DNA of 64,000 nt from Chryseobacterium flavum (lineage in GTDB: Bacteria; Bacteroidota; Bacteroidia; Flavobacteriales; Weeksellaceae), in NCBI RefSeq assembly GCF_003385595.1, contig NZ_QNUE01000001.1:310001-374000 (forward strand). The letters are read 5' to 3'. A model generated the notes under the pieces. The model was given only the letters and a program-made list of their open reading frames with translations. It was not told the origin of the DNA and did no database searches. Position numbers and translations under genes: made by a program. Shown here one piece after another: positions 45,227 to 54,432 of this stretch; the stretch's first letter is position 1; each line of letters begins with the position of its first letter.

Positions 45227-46240
45227 TTACAATTCTAATTTCATCACTGCAATTCTATCTTTACCGGCAACCACAATTGTATTTCCATCTATCCACTGAC
45301 ATACAAAAAAACCTTTTTCATCGGAAATTTTTTTCCATGTCTTTCCGAAATCCTGAGAATAACTGATATGCCGGTCTCCGACTGCAACGATCTCCTTCCC
45401 TTTTGAGCCTGGCTTAATCTTTACACAGGTTATATATCCTGCATTTTGTCCTGAAGCCTGAATCTGCCATGTTTCTCCACCATCGGAAGTGGTTGCTATG
45501 TTATTAATATTAGCTTCCTGCCTGGTATAATCCCCTCCTGCGGCAATTCCAAACCGGTCACTGCTGAAATCTATGGAATATATTCCCTGCGAAGATTCTC
45601 CCTGTATAAACGGTGTATTGAAAACTTCCAGCTTATTGTTGTCTGTATTTAGTCTCACAATCCTTGAAGCTTTTCCACCTGTTGCAATCCAGACATAATT
45701 TTTAGCTGAGCAGATATTGGTATTACTGGCAGCAAAAGCAGCTTCTCCATCGTTCAGTATCAGGTCATTGTTAAACATGCCCCATTTTCCATTCCTGTAT
45801 ACTGCCAGTTTCAACAAATGATCCCGGTCTGCATCACTGAAAGTATACGCCAGTCTGTCATTCACAAAGTGTAAGGCATCATAAAAGGCTGTTTTGGCTG
45901 TATCTGTGAAAACAATCTGCGACCTGAGGTCTTTTTTATCTATTTTAAAGAAACGGGCAGGGCTCTCAATATTTATAGCATAAAAAGCATTTTTATCCTG
46001 AGCCAGTGTTCTAAACTGTAATTTGTCCTCTGATAACCTGATTTGTTTCTGTTTTTTGGGGTCCTTGAGATCAACAAAGCCAAACTTAGAGTCTGTTCCG
46101 CTGTACCAGACTTTATGATCATATACCTCAAGAGCCCTGATGCTGATCTTGTCATTAAGAATTGTTTCAATGCTTTTTACCTGCTGGGAAAATATATTCA
46201 TTCCTACAGACAGTAATACAATGGAGATGATCTTTTTCAT
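45227..46240 (-). CDS. Exported BNR/beta-propeller protein
   Basis: A 337-aa protein with a signal peptide (MKKIISIVLLSVGMNIFSQQ) and a beta-propeller made of Asp-box-like repeats: TSDGGETWQIQ and YSQDFGKTWKKIS near the C-terminus. Such proteins resemble the Ycf48/sialidase-like propellers of Bacteroidota, often annotated oxidoreductase. No T9SS domain is present, so it probably stays in the periplasm. No enzymatic residues can be assigned. Confidence 0.75.
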   Translation of the reverse strand: MKKIISIVLLSVGMNIFSQQVKSIETILNDKISIRALEVYDHKVWYSGTDSKFGFVDLKDPKKQKQIRLSEDKLQFRTLAQDKNAFYAINIESPARFFKIDKKDLRSQIVFTDTAKTAFYDALHFVNDRLAYTFSDADRDHLLKLAVYRNGKWGMFNNDLILNDGEAAFAASNTNICSAKNYVWIATGGKASRIVRLNTDNNKLEVFNTPFIQGESSQGIYSIDFSSDRFGIAAGGDYTRQEANINNIATTSDGGETWQIQASGQNAGYITCVKIKPGSKGKEIVAVGDRHISYSQDFGKTWKKISDEKGFFVCQWIDGNTIVVAGKDRIAVMKLEL

Positions 46241-46250
46241 AATATATTAC

Positions 46251-46275
46251 AACAAAAAAACCGCCGAAGCGGTTT
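46251..46275 (-). terminator. Intrinsic terminator after the amino-acid permease
   Basis: AAACCGC / GCGGTTT with a 4-base loop and a run of seven T on the - strand, 9 bases after the permease stop codon. It lies between the permease and the downstream propeller gene. Confidence 0.85.
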
Positions 46276-46284
46276 ATATTAATA

Positions 46285-47802
46285 TTAATCTATGTTTTTA
46301 TATTTTTCAGGATTGTTCAGTTTACTGTGTGACTTTCCATAAAGGAAATAAACAAAACCTCCAAGACATAACCATACTGCTGAAAGTTCCAGTGCATGAG
46401 CACTCAGATTAAATATCAGATACAGGTTAATGATCACTCCCAATGCTACAACTATTTTATATGCCGGCACCTTGAATGGTCTGATCAGGTTGGGTTCTTT
46501 CTTTCTCATTACCCAAACAGCAATACAAACCAATGTAAATGCAAACAGGGTTCCAAAGCTTGTCATATCTGCCAGCGTGGAGATCGGAGTAAATGCAGCA
46601 ATAAATGCTACTACAATACCCAGTAAGATAATTCCTTTATAAGGAGTTCTTGTTTTCGGGTGAAGTTCACCAAAGAACCCCGGAATTAACCCGTCTTTTG
46701 CCATTCCGATGAAGATTCTTGACTGTCCCATCATCATTACCATTACTACGGAAATCAGTCCTACGGTAGCAGCAATCGTAACAATATTACTTGCCCAGTG
46801 TTTTCCTGCAATTTCAAATGCATACGCTACCGGAGCTTTGATCGCATCAGGATATTTTCCTTCAGGATTAAAGTCTGTATAATGCATCATCCCTGTCAAA
46901 ACAAGAGATACACAGATATATAAGGCTGTACAAATTAGTAATGAGGCAATAATAGCAAAAGGAACATCCTTTTTAGGGTTAATAGCTTCTCCTGCCTGGG
47001 TAGAAACAGCATCAAAACCAATATATGCAAAGAAAATGGCTGCAGCTCCTGAAATAATTCCTTTAATACCATACGCCGATACCATATCTCCTTCTGAGTT
47101 TTTAATAGAAATCTGATCCGGGATAAAAGGATTCCAGTTTTTAACCCCTTCAGTAGCATTATAAAGCTCTGGATTTGAGAAAATGATATAAGCTCCTGCA
47201 ATAACTACAAAGATAACAGCTGAAGTTTTCAACAGAACGATCAGGTTGTTCGCTCCTGCCGCTTCTTTTGTTCCTTTAACCAATAAGGCGGTAATCAACA
47301 GAACCAGAATAAATGCAGGAAGATTCATTGAGAAACCTTCTCCTGTATAACTTGCCGGATCGGAAGTTAAATAGGCAGGTAAATGAACTCCAAAAATTTT
47401 TAAAAATTTGGTAAAATAACCGGACCAACTCACGGAAACCGCCATACTTGCCATGGCATATTCCAGAATGAGACACCAGCCCATTGCCCAGGCAAAAATT
47501 TCTCCTACCGTTCCATAGGCATAAGCATATGCTGAACCTTCAACAGGAATAATAGATGCAAACTCTGCATAACATAATGCTGCAAAAACACAGGCTATAC
47601 CTGCTATGATAAAAGAAATTGCCAGTGCCGGCCCTGCATGGTAATAGGCTCCGGTTCCGGTAAGAACAAAGATTCCACCGCCAATGATAGCACCTACTCC
47701 AATTGCTGTTAAACTCCATTTTCCAAGGACTTTTTTCAGCTCACTTTTCTGCATATCTGCCTCATAGGCACTCAGTGGCTTCTTAACCCAAATTTTAGAC
47801 AT
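46285..47802 (-). CDS. APC-family amino-acid permease
   Basis: A 505-aa inner-membrane transporter of the cationic amino-acid transporter (CAT/YfnA) branch. The first helix has GVGAIIGGGIFVLTGTGAYYHAGPA, which is the unwound substrate-binding segment, and IFFAYIGFDAVSTQAGEAINPKKD is the conserved sixth-helix/loop region. About 12-13 helices are visible; the last 15 residues are polar. Substrate not known. Monocistronic. Confidence 0.9.
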   Translation of the reverse strand: MSKIWVKKPLSAYEADMQKSELKKVLGKWSLTAIGVGAIIGGGIFVLTGTGAYYHAGPALAISFIIAGIACVFAALCYAEFASIIPVEGSAYAYAYGTVGEIFAWAMGWCLILEYAMASMAVSVSWSGYFTKFLKIFGVHLPAYLTSDPASYTGEGFSMNLPAFILVLLITALLVKGTKEAAGANNLIVLLKTSAVIFVVIAGAYIIFSNPELYNATEGVKNWNPFIPDQISIKNSEGDMVSAYGIKGIISGAAAIFFAYIGFDAVSTQAGEAINPKKDVPFAIIASLLICTALYICVSLVLTGMMHYTDFNPEGKYPDAIKAPVAYAFEIAGKHWASNIVTIAATVGLISVVMVMMMGQSRIFIGMAKDGLIPGFFGELHPKTRTPYKGIILLGIVVAFIAAFTPISTLADMTSFGTLFAFTLVCIAVWVMRKKEPNLIRPFKVPAYKIVVALGVIINLYLIFNLSAHALELSAVWLCLGGFVYFLYGKSHSKLNNPEKYKNID

Positions 47803-47966
47803 GTTTTTTTATTTATTAAGGATTTACGAAAATATAAAAAATTTAGAAACTCTCACGTTTATCGGCAAATTTTCATCATTTATTTTAAATAAAAAATTTA
47901 AAAACCTGACTGACACATGATTCAAAGTATTTTATAAAGTGTTAATTTTTGTTTATTTTTGATCAC

Positions 47967-48629
47967 ATGAACTTATATGATCTTTTTGTAAAACCGTATG
48001 AAAATTATACAGCTTTACAGATTTTGCTGGAGGCGTCAGGTGCTTTCTTTGGAACGCTGAGTGTTTATTTTTCTATCAAAAAAAATATCTGGGTATACCC
48101 TACCGGCATTATTTCAACCCTGATCTATGTTTATATTCTTTTTAATTTCGGATTACTGGGAGACTGCCTTATTAATGTTTACTATACTATAATGAGTGTT
48201 TATGGCTGGATTCTATGGTCTAAAAACTCATCAGACCATATTCACGTAGATGTTACCTGGGCAACAAAAAAAGAATGGTTCTACGCAGGTATCCTTTTTA
48301 TCCTGAGTCTGGCTTTTGTCACCCTGATTTATTATTATAAACCTTATATTGATAATGCAGAAAATGCTGATTTCGGATTATATCATTTAGATTGGGCGAA
48401 CTGGCTGGATATATTCACTACTTCAATATTTTTAGTAGGAATGTGGTTTATGGCCAAACAGCGCATTGAGAACTGGGTTTTCTGGATTATCGGAGACTTA
48501 ATTTGCATCCCTATGATGATTTTTAAGGGACTTGGAATCACTTCGGTTCAATATTTGGTATTTACTATAATGGCTATCCTAGGATACCTTAATTGGAAAA
48601 AAAGTTTAAAAGAAAAAAAAGTACAATAA
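47967..48629 (+). CDS. pnuC: PnuC-type nicotinamide riboside transporter
   Basis: Start at ATG 47967 (MNLYDLFVKPYENY), 220 aa. Seven hydrophobic helices, and the family text VYPTGIISTLIYVYILF and NVYYTIMSVYGWILW (W-x3-W-type motif in PnuC) identify the facilitator of vitamin B3/B1 precursor uptake. Specificity (nicotinamide riboside or thiamine, PnuC or PnuT) is not decided by sequence here, as no nadR or thi gene is next to it. The stop is 4 bases from the lipoprotein start at 48634. Confidence 0.88.
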   Translation: MNLYDLFVKPYENYTALQILLEASGAFFGTLSVYFSIKKNIWVYPTGIISTLIYVYILFNFGLLGDCLINVYYTIMSVYGWILWSKNSSDHIHVDVTWATKKEWFYAGILFILSLAFVTLIYYYKPYIDNAENADFGLYHLDWANWLDIFTTSIFLVGMWFMAKQRIENWVFWIIGDLICIPMMIFKGLGITSVQYLVFTIMAILGYLNWKKSLKEKKVQ

Positions 48630-48633
48630 AGTC

Positions 48634-49299
48634 ATGAAAAATTTATTAAAAATAGCAGTCAGTATTTTTGCTATTACCAGTTTAACTTCTTGTCTGGCAT
48701 ATTCAGACGGTTATGCTAATGGTGGTTACGGAGACCCATATTATAATAACGGATATTATTATGCTCCTTCCGGATATTATGGAAATGGTGGATACTGGGG
48801 TAATGACGGCTATTATTACAGAAACGACATAAATTATTATTATGATAATGGCGTTCCTTATTACTACTACAATTATAATAATTCAAGAAGAAAAGTATAT
48901 GTAGAAAGAAGATCTGAATCATCAAGACAGAATAATGGATTCAGGGGCCAGACCAATAGCGGAAGCGGCTTTAATAATAACAATAATAGCGGTTTCTATA
49001 ATAATAGAAACAATAACAACAGTAACAGAAATAATAACGGAGGTTTCAGAAACCAGAACAATGGTAACCAGAATAAACAATGGAACCAAAATAATAGTGG
49101 AGGATTCAGAAATCAAAGTGGAGGAAATTATCAGAATCCTCAGAAAAATTCAAACAGCGGAGGCTTCAGAAACTCCGGAAACAACAACAAACCACAATCT
49201 TCAAACGGTGGAGGATTCAGAGGAGGTTCGGGTAACCAGGGAAACAGTTCTAATAACTCGGGGAACTCAAACAGACAGAACTCCGGAGGTTTTAGATAA
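48634..49299 (+). CDS. Asn/Gly-rich repeat lipoprotein
   Basis: A 221-aa protein with a lipobox LTSC (Cys20). Residues about 22-80 are rich in Tyr, Gly and Asn (repeated GYY, NGYY), and residues 95-221 are a disordered Asn/Gly/Ser tract punctuated by five GGFR motifs (about every 15-25 residues) and ending with one. Codons in the repeats differ, so this is protein-level and not only recent DNA repetition. It is probably a surface-exposed coat or adhesive protein; function unknown. It follows pnuC by 4 bases. Confidence 0.75.
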   Translation: MKNLLKIAVSIFAITSLTSCLAYSDGYANGGYGDPYYNNGYYYAPSGYYGNGGYWGNDGYYYRNDINYYYDNGVPYYYYNYNNSRRKVYVERRSESSRQNNGFRGQTNSGSGFNNNNNSGFYNNRNNNNSNRNNNGGFRNQNNGNQNKQWNQNNSGGFRNQSGGNYQNPQKNSNSGGFRNSGNNNKPQSSNGGGFRGGSGNQGNSSNNSGNSNRQNSGGFR

Positions 49300-49317
49300 A
49301 AACAATTATAAATAAAG

Positions 49318-49346
49318 AAACGAACAGCTAACACTGTTCGTTTTTT
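49318..49346 (+). terminator. Intrinsic terminator
   Basis: AAACGAACAG / CTGTTCGTTT, a 10-bp stem with a 6-base loop and T run, 18 bases after the repeat-lipoprotein gene. Confidence 0.9.
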
Positions 49347-49389
49347 CGTTTTAAATATATTAATTTTGCCTCTTTATATATACAGAACA

Positions 49390-50157
49390 ATGGAATTTTA
49401 TAAATATCAGGGAACCGGAAATGATTTTGTAATGGTTGATAACCGTGACCTTCAATTCCCTAAGGATAAGAATATTATTGAGAAGCTTTGTGACAGACGT
49501 TTTGGAATTGGTGCAGATGGATTGATTCTGCTTGAAAATGATGATCAGTATGATTTCAAAATGGTATATTACAATTCTGATGGTGGTGAAAGTACAATGT
49601 GTGGAAACGGAGGAAGATGTCTGGTAGCGTTTGCCTTTTTTCTGGATATTTTTGAAGACAGATGTAAATTCATCGCAATAGATGGTGAACATGAAGCGGA
49701 AATCCACAATGGGATTGTTAAGCTAAAAATGATTGATGTAGACTCTATTTCCTATGATGGTACTGATTCTGTTCTTAATACAGGATCTCCTCACTATGTA
49801 AAATACGTAAACGATCTTGAAAATTTTAAAGTTTTTGCTGAAGGAAACGGCATCAGAAATTCTGAAAACTATAGAGAAAAAGGAATCAATGTAAATTTTG
49901 TTGAAAAAATTTCTGATAATGAAATCTTTGTAAGAACCTATGAACGAGGCGTTGAGGACGAAACTTACAGTTGCGGAACAGGAGTTACGGCTTCTGCTTT
50001 AACTTTTCTGCAAAAAGACAATCTAACTTCTGTAAAAGTTAAAACTTTAGGAGGTAACCTCAAAGTTTATGCTGAAAAAAGTGGTGACTCATTCCTGAAC
50101 ATATGGCTGGAAGGTCCTGCAAAGCAGGTTTTTAAAGGAAAAATAGACCTCCTTTAA
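49390..50157 (+). CDS. dapF: Diaminopimelate epimerase
   Basis: Interconverts LL- and meso-diaminopimelate for lysine and peptidoglycan. ATG 49390 (MEFYKYQGTGNDFVMVDNRD) is the conserved start, giving 255 aa. Both catalytic Cys signatures are present: STMCGNGGRC (about residue 70) and YSCGTGVTASAL (about 198). A -7 box TAATTTTG at 49361-49368 is well placed. mltG follows after 33 bases, so the two probably form a cell-wall operon. Confidence 0.96.
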   Translation: MEFYKYQGTGNDFVMVDNRDLQFPKDKNIIEKLCDRRFGIGADGLILLENDDQYDFKMVYYNSDGGESTMCGNGGRCLVAFAFFLDIFEDRCKFIAIDGEHEAEIHNGIVKLKMIDVDSISYDGTDSVLNTGSPHYVKYVNDLENFKVFAEGNGIRNSENYREKGINVNFVEKISDNEIFVRTYERGVEDETYSCGTGVTASALTFLQKDNLTSVKVKTLGGNLKVYAEKSGDSFLNIWLEGPAKQVFKGKIDLL

Positions 50158-50190
50158 GAACAAAAAAACTTTTAATCAATATTATTAGGA

Positions 50191-51216
50191 ATGAAAAAAG
50201 CTATTCTCATTATCATTCTGCTGGTTTTTGTGATCGCGGGATTTTTTGGTTTGAGATTTTATAATAAATATTTCGGAAACAATGTAGAAAAAGAAGGGTA
50301 TGTTTTAATTCCCCATAAAGCGGATTTTAAACAGATTCTGGATTCTATTGCTCCATATATAAAAAATAAGGAGTCTTTTGAAGCCGTAGCCAAAGACAAA
50401 GGTCTTGAAAGAAATTTCAAAGCAGGCCGATACCATATTCTAGAAGGAACAGGAAATACCGATCTGGTGAATATGATTAAGGCTGGTAATCAAACAGCAA
50501 ATTCTTTCAGAATAGGAGATTTTGGAGATATGTATCAGATGATCGGTAAAGTGACCAAAAAAACAGAGCTGGATTCTTTACATTTCGTTAATGACCTTGA
50601 TGGTCTTGCCAGGGAGAAAGGATTTAAAAATGCAGAAGATCTTAAAAAATATTTTTTTATAGATACTTACAATTTCTTCTGGACAGTAAGACCCAGAGAA
50701 TTTTTTGCAAAGTTTGAGGAACAGTACAATGATTTCTGGACCAGTGAAAGGAAAAATAAAGAACAGCAATCTGGCCTGACAAGAGATCAGATTTATGCTC
50801 TGGCTTCTATTGTATACAAAGAATCCGGAGGAAAAAAGGATGAAATGAAAACAATCGCAGGATTATATTTAAACCGTTACAGAAAAGGGATGAAACTTCA
50901 GTCTGATCCTACCGTAATCTATGCGATCAATAAACAAACTAATTTTAAGGAACCTATTAAAAGGGTTTTGTATAAACATTTATCTACTCCCTCTCCATAC
51001 AACACCTATTCGAATGCAGGAATTCCTCCGGGACCGATTTGTGTTGTGGATAAAAATTCAGTAGATGCCGTTTTAGACGCGGAAAATAATAATTATATAT
51101 TTATGTGTGCCGACCCTGCAAGATTTGGATATCACAAGTTTACAGCAAGCGCTGAAGAACATGCTGTAAATGCAAAAGCCTATCAGGATTGGTTAAATTC
51201 AAAAAATATTAAATAG
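50191..51216 (+). CDS. mltG: Endolytic murein transglycosylase
   Basis: YceG-like membrane enzyme that cuts nascent glycan strands and sets their length. It is 341 aa, with one N-terminal membrane helix (AILIIILLVFVIAGFFGLRF), a LysM-like subdomain, then the catalytic domain with ASIVYKESGG, where the Glu is the active-site residue, QSDPTVIYAI and SPYNTYSNAGIPPGPICV, the family signature. Co-directional with dapF. Confidence 0.93.
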   Translation: MKKAILIIILLVFVIAGFFGLRFYNKYFGNNVEKEGYVLIPHKADFKQILDSIAPYIKNKESFEAVAKDKGLERNFKAGRYHILEGTGNTDLVNMIKAGNQTANSFRIGDFGDMYQMIGKVTKKTELDSLHFVNDLDGLAREKGFKNAEDLKKYFFIDTYNFFWTVRPREFFAKFEEQYNDFWTSERKNKEQQSGLTRDQIYALASIVYKESGGKKDEMKTIAGLYLNRYRKGMKLQSDPTVIYAINKQTNFKEPIKRVLYKHLSTPSPYNTYSNAGIPPGPICVVDKNSVDAVLDAENNNYIFMCADPARFGYHKFTASAEEHAVNAKAYQDWLNSKNIK

Positions 51217-51342
51217 GCTTAGAAAACATTTAGAATTTATACAGTAAAATAATAACAAATCGTAATATTATGAAAATCAGAACAATCTGATATTTTATAA
51301 TATTAGGGGTATCCCTTTATGATTTTATACAAAAAATAACCT

Positions 51343-53925
51343 ATGAATAAGACAGAGATTGTCAATATTTTTACGAAAAAGGCTTTAGGGCTCACTTTAG
51401 TGCTCTCCGCTGCAGCGATGGCTTTTGCCCAGGAAAAAGCAGCCGTATCAGGTATCATTGTCAACAAGAAAAACCAGCCTGTAGCTTATGCTTCTGTAAC
51501 CTTTAGCAATAAAGTTACAAAAACTCTCAGCGATGCAGTATTAACTGATGAAAAAGGGCAATACAGTTTACAGCTTGCCCCGGGAGAATATGAAATTACC
51601 GTAGAAGCAATTGATTACAAAAAAAGTGTTATCAGTAAAAATATTACCGGTGCAGGGAATATTGGCGCATTATCCATAGAACCTGAAGCTACCAGTACGT
51701 TGGATGGCAAAACACAGGAGCTTCAGGGCGTTGTAATTACAGCATCTGCAGCCAAACCTTACAAAGTAGAACTCGACAAAAAGACGTATGATCCATCCCA
51801 GGATATTGTCAGCAAAGGAGGAAATCTTCAGGATGTCCTGACCAATGTGCCTTCTGTTTCAGTAGATACTGATGGAACGGTATCTATGAGAGGAAACTCT
51901 AACGTAAAATTTTTAATTAACGGAAAGCCTTCTTCCCTTTTGGGTATAGATGATGGCGCCAATGCTTTGCAGAGTATCCCGGCAGATCAGATTGAAAGAA
52001 TTGAGGTAATTACCAATCCTTCTTCAAAATTTGAGGCAAGCGGAACTGCGGGGATCCTAAACATTATTCTGAAAAAGGATAAAAAAATAGGATTTAACGG
52101 AACTGTAACGGGGACTTTAGGTTACCTACCCAGAACCAACCTCAATGCTAACCTGAACTGGAGAAAAGGCAACTGGACCTGGTTTTTAAACGGTGGTGGT
52201 GGCTATCAGAAGAATGAAAGTACTACAAAAAATACCACTACAAGAAAGGATGATATTAATGGATTGGATCCTGAGGCATTTCCTTTTACACAATATTCCC
52301 AGCAAAATGGAAAAACTACGCGGGAGAGCGACACTTATAATGTAACCGCTGGTTTTACTCATGATTTCAATGATAAAACCTCCATCAACTTTTCAGGAAT
52401 GATCAGAAGTTTTGACACTGATCAAACAGGACTTAACACTTACAATGAAAGAGTTTACAGGTTACCTTCTGAGCTTAATAATGTTGTAAGGGAAAGAAAC
52501 AGCTATGGGAATAACAAAAACCTGGCAACTCAGTTCGATTTGGGATTTGATCAGAAAATTGGAGATAAAGGCCAGCTGTTATCTGCATCTGCAAGCTATC
52601 AGACTAACAAGACTGACGGGATCAATCAGATTGTTCAAAAGTCATTTACAGAAAATGTGATAGATCCCAAGGGAAATATCATCAATAATGTAAATACAGA
52701 TTCTAAAACAGATACATTCATCGGAAAAATTGATTATGAACTTCCAATAGGCGATAACTCTAAATTGGAAGCCGGTGCACGATACGATTATAATAAAAAT
52801 ACCTATAAGTATTTTGTAGACCAAAGCAATAATGGCCAGACTCCGTTTACAAGATATGATTTTACCAGCAATACAGTCTACTCTGAAAATATCCTTGGTG
52901 TTTATGCACAGTTTAAAAGCAAGATCGGAGAAAAGTTTGCTTATCAGCTAGGATTAAGAAGTGAAACATCAAAAATTGATGTTAATTTTCAAAATTTTGA
53001 TAAAAACGGAAATCCGGCAAATACTCCTGAGGTAAATAAGAACTACACCAAATTATTTCCCTCTGTATTTTTAAGCTATGACCTGGCTAAAAACAACCAG
53101 ATTTTGTTAAACTATTCGAGAAGAATTAACCGCCCAAGAGCTTTTTCCCTGATTCCTTTCATGTCTTTTGATGACGACCGGAATTATTTCAGAGGAAATC
53201 CTGATCTTAATCCAACGTATGAAAACTCTTTTGAGCTGGGGTATAATTATTCAAAGAAAAAAATCACCTTTAACCCTACACTATACTTCAAGAGATCTGA
53301 AGACGAACAAAACAGATATCAGTATATAGATAAAGAAGGAGCTGTGAATACCATCCCTTTCAATGTCGGTACCGAAACCAACTATGGTTTAGACCTTAAC
53401 GGAACCTATGATCCTTTTAACTGGTGGAAGATCATGCTTTCTGCAGACCTGTACGGATATAAAAATACAGGAACTTATAATTTATTCCCTGATAATCCAA
53501 AGACATTAAATGATTTCTCCGGTTCAGGTTTCTCATACAGAATACGTCTCAACAATACGTTTAAACCAACCAAAACGTTAAGTTTACAAATTCAAAGTTT
53601 CTACAGGGCTGCTGAAAAAACAGCTATGAATAACAGAAAGGCAATGTATGGTATAGACCTGGGTGTAAGCCAGACGATCTGGAAGGGTAATGGAATTATC
53701 GGATTTAATATCAGGGATATTTTCAATACCAGAAAGATGAGAAATTACTCAGATAATGCCCAGTTCACGAGAGATATGGAAATGCAGTGGCAGCCACGAC
53801 AGTTTGCTTTATCTTTCACTTATAAATTTAAGCAGGGTGAAAAAATTGAGACGAAACCAAAAGTTAAAAAAGATATTAACTCAAATACAAATGGTGACGA
53901 CGAACAAGGTGGAAGCCCGATGTAA
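51343..53925 (+). CDS. TonB-dependent outer-membrane receptor
   Basis: An 860-residue protein with a signal peptide (to AFAQ, about residue 30), a carboxypeptidase-regulatory-like beta-sandwich (about 34-105; GIIVNKKNQPVAYASVTFSN), a plug domain (about 150-240; NVPSVSVDTDGTVSMRGNSN) and a long barrel of the OMP_b-brl_3 type. The C-terminus after RQFALSFTYKFKQ is a charged tail ending in GDDEQGGSPM, longer than normal for a barrel. No SusD partner is adjacent, so it is not a SusCD pair; a peptide, metal or sugar could be the ligand. Monocistronic with a strong terminator. Confidence 0.88.
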   Translation: MNKTEIVNIFTKKALGLTLVLSAAAMAFAQEKAAVSGIIVNKKNQPVAYASVTFSNKVTKTLSDAVLTDEKGQYSLQLAPGEYEITVEAIDYKKSVISKNITGAGNIGALSIEPEATSTLDGKTQELQGVVITASAAKPYKVELDKKTYDPSQDIVSKGGNLQDVLTNVPSVSVDTDGTVSMRGNSNVKFLINGKPSSLLGIDDGANALQSIPADQIERIEVITNPSSKFEASGTAGILNIILKKDKKIGFNGTVTGTLGYLPRTNLNANLNWRKGNWTWFLNGGGGYQKNESTTKNTTTRKDDINGLDPEAFPFTQYSQQNGKTTRESDTYNVTAGFTHDFNDKTSINFSGMIRSFDTDQTGLNTYNERVYRLPSELNNVVRERNSYGNNKNLATQFDLGFDQKIGDKGQLLSASASYQTNKTDGINQIVQKSFTENVIDPKGNIINNVNTDSKTDTFIGKIDYELPIGDNSKLEAGARYDYNKNTYKYFVDQSNNGQTPFTRYDFTSNTVYSENILGVYAQFKSKIGEKFAYQLGLRSETSKIDVNFQNFDKNGNPANTPEVNKNYTKLFPSVFLSYDLAKNNQILLNYSRRINRPRAFSLIPFMSFDDDRNYFRGNPDLNPTYENSFELGYNYSKKKITFNPTLYFKRSEDEQNRYQYIDKEGAVNTIPFNVGTETNYGLDLNGTYDPFNWWKIMLSADLYGYKNTGTYNLFPDNPKTLNDFSGSGFSYRIRLNNTFKPTKTLSLQIQSFYRAAEKTAMNNRKAMYGIDLGVSQTIWKGNGIIGFNIRDIFNTRKMRNYSDNAQFTRDMEMQWQPRQFALSFTYKFKQGEKIETKPKVKKDINSNTNGDDEQGGSPM

Positions 53926-53930
53926 TACAA

Positions 53931-53960
53931 AAAAATCCCGAAATATATTTCGGGATTTTT
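53931..53960. terminator. Bidirectional terminator (perfect 30-base palindrome)
   Basis: AAAAATCCCGAAATA and its exact complement abut at 53945/53946. It serves the TonB receptor on the + strand and the cytidylyltransferase gene on the - strand, which converge here. Confidence 0.9.
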
Positions 53961-53965
53961 TGTTT

Positions 53966-54421
53966 TTATTTTACAGGCTGCTGTGATCTTGCAGCTTTTT
54001 CCTTTTCAGCTTCATAAATCCTTTTTCTTAAATCACTGGTAGAAAACCTGTGGTCTCTTTTATTATAAAAAATTTCTATTCCTTTCTCTTCACAGTATTT
54101 CTTTCCTGTAAAGTCTTTGTCCATATAATCATCTCCAATGATTCTTACATCGATGACAAAGGATTTTAGAATATCCAGTAAATCTTCTTCGGTGTAATAA
54201 GGGACAATTTCGTCTACAGCATTTACAGCTTTTAACTGGATATATCGTTCAACGATGGTCTGACTCGGTTTATTTTTGTTTGGACGGTCATGAGATGGGT
54301 CTATCTGCAGCCCCACGATTAAATAATCGCATACTGTTTTAGCCTCTTCAAGCATTTTAATATGTCCGGCGTGTAATAAGTCAAAAGATGAGAATGTAAT
54401 ACCTATTCTTTGTGTCTTCAT
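53966..54421 (-). CDS. Cytidylyltransferase-like nucleotidyltransferase
   Basis: A 151-aa protein of the HIGH nucleotidyltransferase superfamily: GITFSSFDLLHAGHIKML carries the H-x-G-H motif (residues about 17-20), and RFSTSDLRKRI replaces the RT-x-GISTT loop of glycerol-3-phosphate cytidylyltransferase (TagD). It probably activates a sugar or polyol phosphate with CTP for a surface polymer. It is at the 3' end of a - strand cluster with the methyltransferase, galE and an aminotransferase. Confidence 0.85.
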   Translation of the reverse strand: MKTQRIGITFSSFDLLHAGHIKMLEEAKTVCDYLIVGLQIDPSHDRPNKNKPSQTIVERYIQLKAVNAVDEIVPYYTEEDLLDILKSFVIDVRIIGDDYMDKDFTGKKYCEEKGIEIFYNKRDHRFSTSDLRKRIYEAEKEKAARSQQPVK

Positions 54422-54432
54422 ATTAATTTAAA

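Noticed and set aside
48935..49315. 126-codon + strand frame in the repeat lipoprotein region
   Set aside because: It is the +1 frame of a repetitive Asn/Gly-coding tract, and its Thr/Ile/Glu repeats mirror the codon repeats; there is no independent start context.
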